From Sophora flavescens (lineage: Eukaryota; Streptophyta; Magnoliopsida; Fabales; Fabaceae): DNA of 64,000 bases. Both the position numbers and the translations under genes were made by a program. Positions within the stretch are counted from its first letter, which is position 1; each line of letters opens with the position of its first letter. The stretch covers positions 106,293,054-106,357,053 of the forward strand of contig CM061070.1 of the NCBI GenBank assembly GCA_030762895.1, read 5' to 3'. Below are positions 21,701 to 34,869 of the stretch, piece after piece. Below the pieces are notes generated by a model that saw nothing but the letters and a program-made list of their open reading frames with translations, made no database searches and was not told where the DNA came from.

Positions 21701-24700
21701 ATAAAAAAAAAATAAATCCACAGCCAAATATTGTGGCTTTGCAGGGACCAAATTGACTGATTAGAGCAAATTTCAAGGACCAATTTTATCTTCGTAAAAC
21801 TTCGTTTTTTGCTCCTGTCAGCACTTCTTATATATGTGTGTATATATATATATGTATCTATATATCAGAAACAATTCAATCTTTTGACTATGATGTCACT
21901 GTTTTGGGACAACTGAATCTCTTGACAATCATCTTTAGATAATCCATTTTAAATGTGACTGTTGAGTATGATCCTCCCAGTATCATTAGTAAAGATCTCC
22001 TCTGCCCTTTAAACTCATTAACCATTTTTCAATGGACACTTAATTTTATAGGCAAATTCATTGACACTAATTCTTGCATATGAAGTTACAACTTACCTTT
22101 GCATTGTGATTTCTTGATCAGCTTTATTGAGCTTGTTAATAAATTTACTCATACAGAATTGTTTTCTTTTCCTGTGCAGAGAGATTGAATCTTAGAGTGG
22201 CCAGCGAATATAAATATCTTAATCAGAGTGACTGCATGACAATTGATGGTGTTGATGATGCTAAAAATTTTCATAGGCTGATTGTATGTTATTTGACCAT
22301 TCATTTGTTGAACTAAACTTTCTCTAAGCTTGTTTATGGCTCCTAATATGTCATGTCACTTTCCACCCTTTTGACACCTGTGTTTCCCCAGAAAGCATTG
22401 GATGTTGTTCGAATGTGCAAAGAGGATCAAGAGCTAGTCTTTAAGATGCTTGCTGCAATATTATGGCTGGGAAATATGTCATTCCATGTTACTGACAATG
22501 AAAATCACATTGAGGTGGTGGAGGATGAAGGTGAGATTCATAGCTTATGCATGATGCCTTTTGATGGGCTACTTAAACCTTTTCACGTTTTGTGTGTGCT
22601 AATTACGTGACATTGAATTCTTAAAGCCAGCCGGGACTCAGTTGGATTCTTTTCATTGCCACATTCTGTACAGAAACAAATGTATTTTGTCGAGTTATGT
22701 AGAAGCTGTTAGTGGTTCATATTGACTGTGACTAACATAGTAACATGAGGGTATATATGTAATTTCAGTTACACCATAATAGCAAGTTATATTTATAGAT
22801 TTCTTTTGGCAGCTGTAACCACTGCTGCCTTGCTGATGGGTTGCAGTTCCAAGGAGTTAATGACAGCATTATCTACCCATACAATCCAAGCTGGCAAGGA
22901 TACTATTGCCAAAACGTTGACATTGCGGCAGGTCTGTTTATTCGTTATTACTTAAACAGTTCAATTATTCTATTTTTCTATTGCTCCTAAATGTATTTTA
23001 TCCAAATTTTTATTCTATGTTCAGGCCATTGATACAAGAGATGCACTAGCAAAATTTATCTATGCAAGCTTGTTTGACTGGCTTGTAGAACAAGTTAACA
23101 AGTCACTTGAAGTTGGTAAACGACGTACTGGCAGATCCATTAGTATACTTGATATTTATGGGTTTGAGTCGTTCCAGGTATGCAATTGGTATTAGTGTGT
23201 TTACTGATGCTTCATAGACTCTATTTCTGTTCTAAAAATTTCTTGTTTTTCATTTCTAGAAAAACAGCTTCGAACAGTTTTGTATAAACTATGCCAATGA
23301 GAGGCTTCAACAACATTTCAACCGGCATCTGTTTAAACTTGAGCAGGAGGTCAGCAACTATGTTAAGCTTTAATTTGAATGCAAAACTGTTAATGTGTGA
23401 CACTTCCTGGAATTTTTCTTTTATGCATTTAAATGTAAGATTTCTTGGTAGTTTGATACCTGGTATCTTTAATTTGAATGCAATAATGTGATATTGATAT
23501 ATTGATAGAGCACAGAGGAAATGATAAAAGAGAGGAGATAGTTTTATTGAAACGCAGCAAGAGACTAAGCTATTGCTCCTCAGAGAAGGAATAATCCTCT
23601 CTCTGCCAACCTCTAAGGATTCTAACAGAAAAGATGTGTAATGAATCCTCCCTCCTATTCCCTTCCTTATAAATTATAGTCACTATGGCATATTCTAACT
23701 AACTGCCACATCAGCAGTTCCCTCATTCTCTCCCCTCTACTCCTTCTTCTTCTTACATTCATAGACACTCCATATCATGGGTCTGTCTTGCTTAAGGCTT
23801 ACTAAGGCATCTCCTTCTGATCCAGCATTAGGGCCCGTGTTCAGTAGTCTATCAGATACAATTCCAGGAATTTTGTTCTGTGCATTCAAAAAGTTTTCCT
23901 GCTTCAGGTATCTTTTGGAGAAGAGGAAATTTGGTCGAAATTCATAATTTTTGGCAAATAGAACATGACTTGCTAATACTACCTTATCAAACTAAAATCT
24001 TCTCAGACCTAACAAATTTTGTAGTACAAAATCATCAGACAGTTCAAGCCTACTTACCTATCCGAGTCAGTGTAACTTCTGTAAATACTCTCTCAAACTT
24101 AATGATGTCCTAGTGCTATGAATTGATTGTGAACCATTTAGTATCTTGCCAACTAAGTCCTCAATTTGTGTATGTCTGTGTTTGTGTGTGAGAGAGAGAG
24201 AGAGAGCACGGAGGGAGGGAGGGAGGGGGGAGGGGGGAGGGAGAGACTTAAAAGAATAGAAGAGTGAATAGAAGGGGAGTCTTAAAACAACCAAAATACA
24301 ACAAAACAAGCATGAAGATGGTGTTATATCACATGCAATATATGTGTTATTGAATAGGCTTTATATGCATAGCGGCACTATTGCAATTTACATATCTTGT
24401 TTCAGGACTACGAATTAGATGGCGTTGATTGGACCAAAGTAGATTTTGAGGACAATCAAGAGTGTTTGGATCTCTTTGAGAAGGTACTTATATGGTTTAA
24501 ACTTTCTAATTTTTTTGTGAATTATTCCTCTTTCGCCGGAAACTGGGCCATTATTTTGATTTTAGTTGCATTCATTTCTGTGCAGTATTTTTTTATACAG
24601 CATATTATTTAAAAAAAAAATTAGTGTTTAGGTCCCATTGTTGGCTGTAGTCCACATTATTCTCCATGACTAGTGTAACCATTATGTACTCTGTTGCGGA

Positions 24701-27700
24701 ATGTGCAGAAGCCTCTGGGGCTACTCTCTTTGTTGGACGAGGAATCAAATTTCCCCAGGGCCAGTGATCTAACATTTGCCAACAAACTTAAGCAGCACTT
24801 GAATGCTAATGCTTGCTTTAAAGGAGAAATGGGCAGGGCTTTCAGCGTTCATCATTATGCAGGGGAGGTTAGTAGCTGCCCAGTATTTAAGGATCCTTGG
24901 AAGTTAGTTGCTCTAAAATCTATTTGATTGTAGTTTTTAAAGTCAAGTATCAATTTAGTTGCTGCAAAATCTGCTTGTTATAGTTTTTAAAGTTGGAATA
25001 ATATTTTTGAGTTAGCTTAAATTTTAGACGAAAATAACTTTACTTTTTTTTCTTCAAAACCTCAGTAAGATTTTGATTATAATCCATTTTGAACCCAACA
25101 TAAACTAATTTAAAACACACTTATTTGTTTTAGCTTTGCATTCATTTTTCTGAAAATTTGCAGAGTATCATAACATCACGCATAAACCTGTTTCATGTTG
25201 ATATACTGAGACAGCAAAAATGACTGTATTAATAAGCAATATATATGTAATAGTAATTTGTGTCCCGTATGAACTGTAATATAATCTTATACAGCGAATG
25301 TTTTGAAAAGGCCCAAGTTTCTTAATTTGATAATTCAGTTGTTTCGTAGCATTATATTATTTTTTTCTCTTACTACCTCCTAGCTTATTTGAGAAGAACT
25401 TCACTCATTTAGTTTCTTCGTTTACCTGCAATATATTAATATAACTAAATGACGGGTATTCTCATTTGAAATTTATACACTAGAAACATTATGACACAAC
25501 CATCATTTTGATGTTAAACATGATATCTTCCCTATGGGAAAATGTTTTAGCTGGAGTTTTTATTGTTTTGTAACTATGAGAAATTCCTATTTTCTATCTC
25601 GTTTTTCTGAACCTTTAGGTATATGTAGAATTCATACCGTGGAAGTCAATTTTTTATTATGTTTGCGATTATACTAACATCTAGTCCTGAATCAGGTTTT
25701 GTATGATACAAACGGCTTTCTAGAAAAGAACAGAGATCCACTTCCTTCTGATTCCATTCAACTTCTGTCATCATGTAGTTGTGAACTGCTGCAGTTGTTC
25801 TCCAAAATGCTTAACCAGTCTCAGAAGCAATCAAGTTCCTTCCATGCAGGTGCTCTGGACTCGCAAAAGCAGAGTGTTGGCACAAAGTTCAAGGTATTCT
25901 TGTAACGATACTTGAGCTTTTTCTACATCTTTAATATTTGGAAAGAAATAACTATGTTATGACATGATGATTTGTAGGTGATGATTATGGATAATGAAAT
26001 CTCTTGAAAATGATATATTTAGTATCAAATACAGGGGTTTTAGGAGCATACTGAGAGATAGCAAAATGCCATAATTTGAGTGAAATAAGTTGACAAGTCT
26101 CTTGCTTTCTTTTAGGGCCAATTGTTTAAGTTGATGCATCAGTTGGAGAGCACGACACCTCACTTTATTCGCTGTATTAAGCCAAATACTAAGCAACTTC
26201 CTGGCATATGTGATGAAGACCTTATTCTACAACAGCTCAAGTGTTGTGGAGTTTTGGAGGTTGTTAGGATTTCAAGGGCTGGATTTCCTACTCGAATGAC
26301 GCATCAAGAGTTTGCTAGAAGGTAGTGGAAGAACCAGAAACCTCCTGCAGTTTTTAGATTATCTTATATATGGGTTGATTTATGTTCCTGCATATATTTA
26401 GGTATGGATTTCTTCTTTCTGAGGCCAACACGTCTCAGGATCCATTGAGCATCTCAGTTTCTGTTTTGCAACAATTTAATATCCCTCCTGAAATGTACCA
26501 AGTTGGCTACACCAAACTGTATCTTCGAACAGGGCAGGTATGTTATAGTAATTTCTTACTTTCACTTCTCAAAACTGCAGTTGGGCATATATGTAAACTA
26601 CTTCTTGAGTTAAAAGGCAAAGGCCATAATATTGGGATCTGGGTCATGGTGGAGTTGGCATGGCAGTTAATGTTCAGGAAGTTATCAACTATTTACTTTA
26701 CTAAATGAGTATCACTATTTTGTTTCTGAACCATGACTTTGAATGTCTTGTTTCAGCAGGATTTTGTATTAATTCATGCAGGGGTTTCTGTGACTTGATT
26801 TTTCCTCTGGTCTGGTTGGTTTTGTAGATTGGTGCGCTGGAGGATAAGAGAAAACAGGTTTTGCATGGAATAGTTGGGATTCAAAAATGCTTCCGTGGTC
26901 ATCAAGCTCGCAGTTATTACCATGAACTTAAGAATGGAGTGACAACTATACAATCATGTAAGGCCAGGCTATCAATATTAGTTTGGTTTGGTTCAAAAGT
27001 ACCATGCTGATTCTAGACTTTATGCACTTTTTTTTTTCAATTTCTTTGCAGATTTTTATAGTAAAATCTGCTTGTTTCATAAAATCATTATTGATACTAC
27101 TCCAAGAAGAAACCTTGGTGCTGTTTGGATTCTACTTATTAAAATCTAAATCTTTGAGGCCCTTATTGATGGCTCAAATAGTCAAATTCTTGTGACAAGT
27201 GATTGGTCATAACTCAACCATGGTTATAGATTGTATCTAAATATTAATTGCTAGTTTGGTTATATTGTAGTTGTTCGCGGAGAAATTGGGAGAAGGAAAT
27301 ATGGTGTTATGGTGAAGTCTTCTATGACTATTTCTTCTGAAAAAATTGAGGAGATTCAAGCAGTCATAGCACTACAATCTGGTTAGTGTCTTCTCTATAT
27401 TGTCAATTTTACCCAGGGGAGGGGCATTACTCATGATTTTCTTCATATTGATTTCCTTTTAATGTAGCAATTCGTGGCTGGCTGGTTCGAAGGCATACTA
27501 GTGGCACAATTAAGTTTAAGATATATCCTGAAAATGCAAAACCTAGGCGTAAGTCATGGGCGAAGATGCCAGAAGTGAAGGTAATTTACCATGTACATTT
27601 TCAATTTAGGAAAATGTACTAAACTCCTGACTTACTTTCTCTCAGTTTTAATTTAGATAGCTCATTGACTTGGTTCTTTTTCAGGTGTTTTATACATCTA

Positions 27701-29617
27701 AATACTGAATAGTATTTTCCTCCTCTTACTTTTTCTACCTGAGTAAAAATTGTAGCAATTTGGAGTTTCACATCTAAAGTCATGTAAATTTCAGTACCAT
27801 TACTGTGACAAGTGACTATGGAGGTGTTTGGTATGCTGAAACCTTAGATTTCTGGGTATCTTGAATACCCAAGTATATGAGAATTTAAGGCCCATGTATG
27901 GTGTGACAGTTGAAAATTATTTAAAATTATCAAGAATGAATAATATGCATACTTGGTGGTGTATAAAAGTGGATCAAATGGGAGATCTTCATTTAAAAGA
28001 GGGAGACTGATTTAAGTTTTGCACCACACCTTTGTGCAAATAATCAAAGTTGTGTTTCTGGAACTTTGCATTTTAAATAAATTAAGTTGGATCAACGCTC
28101 ATATTTGTTTATTATACTGTAATTATGGATCAGAATGCTAAACACTTTTGCCTGAGTAATTTTATGATTTAATTGGTAGTAATCAAATTTGTCCCTTCGG
28201 CAAGATGAAGACCCCGCCGACTGTTTCTGCCATGTTTTAGTAGTCAGCTGCAAGATATCAAAAGCCTTCTTTTAACTTCATTTATGTGGCTGTTATACTC
28301 AGTTGTATGCCCTGGACCGGGAAAACCGCAACTTGGTCTCTGGGCCAATCCCATTCTTGTTCATTCAGTGCATATATCTTCCTTAGTTACCTTTTCAGAG
28401 TTTTTCCTCATGGATATAGAATGTTGAGCTTCATGATTTTGTAAAAGTTCCCAACCACTCAAGAATATAAATGTCTTATTTTCTTGGTTTAACAGGATGT
28501 GTCAAATGATGAGCAGGTCCAGAACCTGCCTTCAGCTTTAGCAGAACTACAAAGGCGGGTTATCAAGGCTGAAGCAACTATAGAGCAAAAGGAAGAGGAA
28601 AATGCTGAATTGAGGGAACAACTAAAACAATTTGAGAGAAGGTGGAATAAATATGAGACAAAGATGAAAACAATGGAGGAAATGTGGCAAAAACAAATGT
28701 CATCTTTGCAAGTAAGTTTTCAGCTCATACAGAATATATCCTCAATCTTTGACATACTTCTGAATGTCATTGTAATGGATGAAATTGATTGATCTGATCA
28801 AACCAAACTTTTCACTAGCTTATTTTGCTGTGACCTCCTTGAATGAATGCCTGCTATTTCCCCCAATCCTCCATAACCAAATAACTGCACTTCAGCACTT
28901 GCGTCAGTCTTATCGAAGAATTAGCAGAGAAACTGTTAAAATGGTATAGTTTCATTAAGATGATTTTCGCTTCATGGCTGATAAGAAAAAGCTGATGCTG
29001 AAATAGTTATTTGTTATTTGCGCTGATTTTCTGTGTTACCATGAGTTTGTTGCAACTTTATTTACTAGATAAGCTCAATGCATAAAGGTTTTAAATCTAA
29101 CTTTAAAATTCTATAGAAGATCCTGATTGCAATTTCAATGCAGTTGAGCCTTGCTGCTGCTAGAAAGAGCCTTGCTTCTGAGAATGGCACTAGTCAACCT
29201 GTACGACGTGATGTTGGGTCACCTTTTTGCTATGATTCTGAGGATACTGCTTCCATGGGATCTCGAACACCCTGCGTGAGCACACCTTTGAAGTATTCTA
29301 GTAGTCTTTCACTTGGAGCAGGGAGGCAGGTTAATGGTACTTTGAATTCGGTCGGCAGTCTGGCCAGGGAATTTGACCACCGGAGACATACCTTTGATGA
29401 TGATGCCAGAGCTCTGGTTGAGGTTAGAACAGGGCAATCTGGTAACATGAATTCTATTGAAGAATTTCGGAAACTTAAACATAGGTTTGAAGTTTGGAAG
29501 AAAGAATACAAGGTTAAATTAAGGGAGACAAAAGCAAGACTTCATAAATTAGGGAACTCGGAAATGGAAAAAAGTCGGCGGAAATGGTGGGGAAAATTAA
29601 GTTCAAGAGCACTATGA
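18766..29617 (+). CDS. Class VIII myosin heavy chain
   Basis: Plant actin-based motor of the cell cortex, plasmodesmata and endosomes (family knowledge). Coding exons: 18766-19164, 19682-19783, 19879-20022, 20106-20256, 20359-20386, 20530-20698, 20907-20970, 21109-21122, 21213-21297, 22180-22283, 22392-22530, 22813-22931, 23025-23177, 23260-23349, 24406-24483, 24709-24867, 25696-25893, 26116-26321, 26402-26537, 26828-26957, 27271-27381, 27468-27580, 28496-28711, 29144-29617. All junctions are GT-AG and in phase; the product is about 1193 aa, close to the usual 1150-1170. The start ATG at 18766 precedes the class VIII N-terminus (SSLEEMLDSLRRRDE, KPKDLPPALPARPTS); an in-frame ATG at 18733 adds an atypical 11 aa. 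P-loop GESGSGKT is at 276-283, switch I NDNSSRFG near 325-332, switch II DIYGFESF at 549-556. IQ motifs at about 860-930 (IQKCFRGHQAR, IQSFVRGEIGRR, LQSAIRGWLVRRH) are followed by a coiled coil in the penultimate exon and a basic tail. Intact. Confidence 0.95.
21478..21790. repeat. Repeat-like insert in myosin intron 9
   Basis: Phrases such as agtcaatttgttccctaac on one side and gggaccaaattgactgatt on the other are typical of common dispersed plant repeats and are partly inverted to each other. Exact ends are not visible. Confidence 0.35.
23503..23730 (-). repeat. LTR-like fragment in myosin intron 14
   Basis: Read on the - strand it begins TGAGGGAACTGC, has a TATAAGG-like element near the middle and a cAATAAAact polyadenylation-type signal, and ends CTCTATCA. 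This is the layout of a short Ty1/copia-type LTR. No convincing target duplication was found, so the boundaries are tentative. Confidence 0.4.
24186..24245 (+). repeat. GA / GGGA-rich microsatellite in myosin intron 14
   Basis: A run of (GA)n passes into gggaggga-type repeats. Simple-sequence repeat with no other content. Confidence 0.85.
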
Positions 29618-30957
29618 CATTTGGTTTTAAGATACTTTCTTTTCTAAAGTGTATAAAAGCTGAAGATTAAGCAAAAATGGCAAAATGATTGTTGTCCTAT
29701 ACTTTGCGTCCTTTCTAGGAGCTGCTTTTTGCATAAACACACCATAAGTGTCACTGTTGTACTAGTTGGTGTAAGGGAAAGAAATTGTATATCTACCAAT
29801 TTTGTTACATGGTGGAAGTTGTGCATATAGTTGTATAGATTATAGGGTTGCATAGTTGTATTGAGTAGTCTAGTTTGGTCATGTATATTCTTTGTTGCTG
29901 ATGTAATGTAAAACTCAGCCCCCAAGGTATTAATAGTTAGTGTTTGATATCTTCAATGTAAGGAAAATAATTTCGTATCTTTGTGTAGTTCGGTATATCT
30001 ATGAGTACTGTTCTCTCGGTTCTGGTTAGAGAAAAAGTTCAATAGAGGATTGTGAAAGATCTTGTACTCTAGTAGCGGTTTGTTTTTTATTTTTTTCAAA
30101 GGAAATTATCACAATTGTGGCATATGGTAGAAATGTGACTTGTCAATTTTCACTAAATATTATCAATTGTAGTGCTTCTGAAAAAAATACTACTTGCACA
30201 ACTTTGAGATATATCACTTAACATCTAGGGATGAGGTAGAAATATGTGACAGTGTGATTATGCAGAAAACATGCTAGAAATAATTATAATGAAATGAAAT
30301 GGTAAAAACTTATAAGGTGGTGCATGAATAGAAGTTCTCATTTCTGAGTGTTCAAAACAATCATTAATTAAATAATCACTCTTGTGGAATCGAAATGGAA
30401 CAGAAGCACCAATAGTTGTTGTGTATGGAAAGCTCTCTTAGCATCATAATTGTCACTACAAATTCTAATTTTGTAGTTAAAAGTATATAAACCACACATT
30501 ATAGCGAGTCAGGCATATTTCTGTTGAACGTTACTTTGTTTCTTTGCCTTGATATTGGCATATTATTATGCCTTCCTCATTGGTTGGTTTAGACAAAAAC
30601 TGATTAACATGGGATCTCCCAGGTGAAAAATGATAATTTTCTTGGTTTCCCGCTTATGGCTTTATTTTGTTATTTGGACATCAGTAATTTGACGACAATC
30701 CACGTTTGGTTAATTACATTCAAAATCATGATTAATAATATGTTGAGACTCATTAATCATTCATCGAACTTCATTAACTAGGATTATGTACATCATTAAC
30801 TAAGTTGTCCGTTGATAAATTATTCATCTATCACATGGGTATCCATTAATCAAATTCAACGCATCATTAAATATGATTTTGAGCATTATTAATTAAGTGT
30901 CAGACTACTTCGGTTGGTTAGCTTTTTATCTAAGTCATTTGGTGATTAGAGTTTTTG
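29618..30957. other. Myosin 3' UTR and intergenic spacer
   Basis: The start of this stretch must contain the myosin 3' UTR; the poly(A) site was not determined. The rest is AT-rich, with scattered cattaatca-like phrases around 30700-30890. No gene was recognised. Confidence 0.4.
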
Positions 30958-31153
30958 TCTTTTTTTTTTTTGGTCTGGGATGAACCCAGTGTATCCCCAC
31001 AACCGATAGCCGTATGACTAATCCCCGAGGATGTAGAGTACCAATTAAGGGACAACTCCTCTACCCCCAGATGCAACTTTATTCCCATCACCAAAATTTG
31101 AACTGTTGACATATAGTTAAAGGACCCAGACTGCTAGTCACTTGGACCACACA
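30958..31153 (-). mobile_element. tRNA-derived SINE
   Basis: On the - strand the unit begins GTGTGGTCCAAGTGACTAG, an A-box-like start, with a weak B-box-like gttcaaatttt about 50 bp on. A body of about 100 bp follows and ends in an A-run (seen here as the T-run at 30960-30971). This is the typical plant SINE layout. No target duplication was identified. Confidence 0.55.
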
Positions 31154-31694
31154 CTATAGGTTAAAGGTAATACTATTACTACTGCAGTAGTTTATTTATA
31201 TTTGATGGTAGTAGGGTGATCTGTTTGTAAAAGGGTTGGGGTGCACCAAGTATCTCCTTTATGAATACAATTAGTGTTCAAAAAAAAAATCAAGTGTCAG
31301 ACTATTATCAAATTTGTGATGTAGAAATTTCATTATTGTTTTTCAAAAGCATTAACGGTTAGAATTATATTTGAATAAATTCATATATGATAAGAGTTTT
31401 GGGCCTGTGGGGAGTGTGCCATCCTAATTCCAAATATAGACAAAATGAAATAACATAAGTATTTATGTTGGTTGACAAAGATAAAATGTGGATAGAAAGA
31501 TATGAGTTGGAGATCCATAAAATCCTTTAAAGCATTCTCATTGGTTGCTCCAAACCACACTATCCCCACCACGAACTTCGACTCTTGTGTTCATAACCAC
31601 ACATCCCCGAGTCTCTTTCCCTTTCCCTACATATGATGTGACTCTTCTCACCCTTCCCTTCTATACATTTCTGCAAACGGCTCTTATTTTCTCC

Positions 31695-31702
31695 TATTTA
31701 AG
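31695..31702 (+). promoter_or_regulatory. Putative TATA box of LHCB3
   Basis: TATTTAAG lies 49 bp upstream of the LHCB3 start codon, which implies a short 5' leader of about 20-25 bases. A GATAAG (I-box-like) element, common in light-regulated promoters, lies at 31389-31394. Light regulation is inferred from the family. Confidence 0.6.
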
Positions 31703-31750
31703 CAAATTAAGGTTACAAGTTCAATTGTAGCACCTGGAAACTTGAGAGTC

Positions 31751-32100
31751 ATGGCAGCAACATTGATGGCAGCCACTGCAAACTCTAGCATTGTTGTTAA
31801 ACCAACCCCTTTCCTTGGCCAAAGCAGGGCTAACAACTCCAACCCTCTTAGAGATGTTGTCTCTATGGGAACTAGCAAATACACCATGGTACTCTCCATG
31901 CACATACACTGGCTAAGCGAGAGGAATGTCTTATTGTGAGATGGATGGTTAGGATTAGAAGTGAGTTGGTGATCATGTGATCACTTAAAAGAGTCACATG
32001 ACTTTACGTTGTAATCTTAACCATTCATATATCATCCAAAGATCCATATTTACTCCTCTCATCTCTCATAATAATATACTCCTCTCACTTGAGTTGCTCC

Positions 32101-32141
<41 letters not shown>

Positions 32142-32248
32142 CGGTTACATAACCTTTTAAAGAAAAATACAGAACTTTAAGATTTGGTCTAATAGCTATG
32201 ATTTATTACTCTCACGTTCACATGAAAAAAAAGCACTTGATATATCTC

Positions 32249-32295
<47 letters not shown>

Positions 32296-33752
32296 TGTCT
32301 CAGCTTATTAGTGTTGGTGCTAGTGTGGCTGATATAGTGGGTTGTGTTTGTGAACGAGTAGAGCAATGAATTGTGGTATGGACCAGACAGAGTGAAATAC
32401 TTGGGACCCTTTTCAGCTCAGACCCCTTCATACTTGACTGGAGAATTCCCTGGTGATTATGGATGGGACACTGCTGGGTTATCTGCTGACCCAGAAGCAT
32501 TTGCCAAGAATAGGGCTCTTGAGGTTAGTTTTTTATGCTTAAACAACAACATAGTAGTTCTTTCTCAATCCCTTTTTTTCTCAAAAGATTTCAATCATCA
32601 AAAGCCAAACTGCAACACTTTTCTGGTTTTCACAGATAATCATTCATAAAACTTCTTGAGTATAAAAAATTAAGAACAGAAATTTGTCGTTGGTTACATA
32701 TCACATAAGATTTTAACCAATTTTACTTCTACAAATTATTAGGTGCACTTGAAGGAAAATCTCTTACTTTATAAAGATTATTGAATCCATGCTCATAAGT
32801 TTTGTTGGACATTGTTGTATTACACTTTAACTATATTTAACGCTACATACATTTACATTAATGATACAAAAGCAAGATATTTTTCTTATCCTGAGAGCAC
32901 TTTAAGAATGTCTCTTTTACTTGAAGAGAAAATTAGCAAAATAGTATCAATTTTTCTAACCTGTGCAATCTTACACATTTTAATAAACCAAAAATAAAAA
33001 TATTGTGTTGAAAGTTGTGTATTTTTCTTGAAAGTTTAAAAATTACTCTTTCCAACATAATAGTTCTATTTTTTCGATTCCTTAACATATACAAGTTGTA
33101 AATGTTAAAAAATTGAAATGCTATCAAGTAAACACCTACTGCTAGAAAAGTTCCTAGTGGCCTAAATTAACTTCAACTGCATCATTTGTTTTACATGATA
33201 ATATTTCATAGTGAGACAACTAAATTTGTTTTGTGGAATAAGGTGATCCATGGGCGTTGGGCCATGCTTGGAGCACTAGGATGCATCACCCCGGAAGTAC
33301 TAGAGAAATGGGTCAGAGTGGACTTCAAAGAACCAGTTTGGTTCAAAGCTGGAGCCCAGATATTCTCAGAGGGTGGGCTTGACTATTTGGGGAACCCCAA
33401 CCTTGTTCATGCACAAAGCATCCTAGCAGTTTTGGGCTTCCAAGTTGTTCTAATGGGCCTTGTTGAAGGTTTCCGGATAAATGGGCTTCCTGGGGTGGGA
33501 GAGGGCAACAACCTATACCCTGGGGGTCAGTATTTTGACCCTCTTGGGCTTGCTGATGACCCTGTCACTTTTGCTGAGCTCAAGGTGAAGGAGATTAAGA
33601 ATGGAAGGTTGGCTATGTTTTCTATGTTTGGTTTCTTTGTTCAAGCCATTGTCACTGGAAAAGGCCCATTGGAGAACCTTTTGGACCACCTTGACAACCC
33701 TGTGGCTAACAATGCTTGGGTTTATGCCACTAAGTTTGTGCCGGGTTCTTAA
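31751..33752 (+). CDS. LHCB3: Light-harvesting chlorophyll a/b-binding protein of photosystem II, LHCB3
   Basis: Thylakoid protein that binds chlorophyll a/b and carotenoids and joins LHCB1/LHCB2 in moderately bound LHCII trimers of photosystem II. Exons 31751-31888, 32362-32523 and 33243-33752 join in phase with GT-AG sites to give 269 aa (family about 265). The N-terminus is a chloroplast transit peptide. The mature region has WYGPDRVKYLGPF, helix-1 ligand block EVIHGRWAMLGALGC (from residue 100) and helix-3 block EIKNGRLAMFSMFGFF. CITPEVLEKWVRVDFKEPVW and NPNLVHAQSILAVLGFQV are LHCB3-specific rather than LHCB1/2. The ATG at 31751 was chosen because the transit peptide begins there and the TATA-like box lies just upstream. 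Intact, with a MITE-like insert and TA repeats in intron 1. Confidence 0.96.
31919..32096. repeat. MITE-like foldback in LHCB3 intron 1
   Basis: The terminal sequences gagaggaatgtcttattgt and, complemented, gagaggagtatattattat form imperfect inverted repeats. Inner arms also pair (ggttaggatta with taatcttaacc). Size is about 180 bp, beginning only 30 bp after the donor site. Confidence 0.6.
32105..32286 (+). repeat. Two TA microsatellites in LHCB3 intron 1
   Basis: (TA)n runs at about 32105-32139 and 32252-32286, the second passing into (GA)n, are separated by about 110 bp of AT-rich sequence. They lie about 75-255 bp upstream of exon 2 and are likely polymorphic. Confidence 0.9.
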
Positions 33753-34238
33753 ACATGTGGAGACATGGTGATTTTTATGTTGATTATTATCATAGTTGTC
33801 GGATTAGTGTACTTCTTAAGGACTAAGGTTAATTTTTCAATTTTCACAACTTGTGTTGGTGTGAGTAAAATGTGTTATAGTATTTTAAACGTGTGTTCTG
33901 GATTTTTTTTTTCGAGAATCAAGTGTAGAAAAAACACAGTTGGAAGTGATTCCTTGTTAGACATCTGATTGTATGTCAAGATAATGAATATATTACCATA
34001 TGTGTTTGGATGGATGGAATGAGGTGATTAGTAATGGGATGAAGTGATAAAAATGTATTAATTTATTGCTTGGAAGTTATTCTAAGGTCCGCTTGGTTTA
34101 TAGGAGGGGAGGGATTTTAATGAAGAGAAGGGGACTCGGTACATATGAATGAGATTGAGTATCTCTTGATAAGCTAATTTGAAATGAGCTTTATGTAACC
34201 TCATTGTTTACATAATCACCAAAAAGATATGCAAAGCC
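33753..34238. other. LHCB3 3' UTR and spacer
   Basis: The 3' UTR of LHCB3 begins here; aataatgaatata near 33980 could serve in polyadenylation. The remainder (ggaggggaggg near 34105) has no recognised gene. Confidence 0.4.
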
Positions 34239-34866
34239 TCATTCACCATATTCACCTTCTCTTGAATCACGTGGATAAAGCCTCCTATACTGAAAGCTTG
34301 AAAAGTTCAACATTGCTTTTGGGTCAAGAACACATACAAGTGTATGTGTCATGAGGTATTCATTCCAATGCTTATCAAATTTGACCTGCATCCTTGACGC
34401 CACATCCTTGATCACCTTATCCTTACTAGTCAAATTTTCATTCAATTTCGTTTCTATAATTGCAATTTGTATGAAATATAAGTTGGAGGTGGGGTAAGAT
34501 GAACCAGATAGTAGCATGTAAATGGGGTCAAGAAAGAACACATCTTCGCTCTTTCTCGCCCTTCATTGGTTGGACAAAGGTTGTTACTTTTATCATTATA
34601 ACTTAAACCGGTGAATGCACAACAACACTTGATAGCACTTCCAAGCATCATGAACGTAGCATTTATCTAGTTGATAGATCCAACCTCAGTAAACTACCAC
34701 CGACATCGCTTGAGTGCACATCTTCGAAACATCTTTGAAATTTTTTCAACGTCCTCTTCGAAGCTCTTACATATTAACACTTTCTCTAATTTTGTACAAA
34801 GCATCTCCCACCACCTCCAATCCTTTTCAAACTATAAGATTCAAGATATGTGTGCAGCACCTCACA
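34239..34866 (-). pseudogene. Decayed hAT (Ac-like / ricesleeper type) transposase fragment
   Basis: On the - strand, from 34866 downward, the translation contains RCCAHILNLI-like, STRWNATFMMLGSAIK-like, NEGRERAKMCSFLTPF, SGSSYPTSNLYF and VASRMQVKFDKHWNEY segments in the order found in plant hAT transposases, ending near LDPKAMLNF. Several frameshifts and stops interrupt it. The N-terminal BED finger and the C-terminal dimerisation domain are not visible. Sequence near 35630-35720 (with gaaaggccggg) may belong to an element end. Confidence 0.65.
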
Positions 34867-34869
34867 TGA

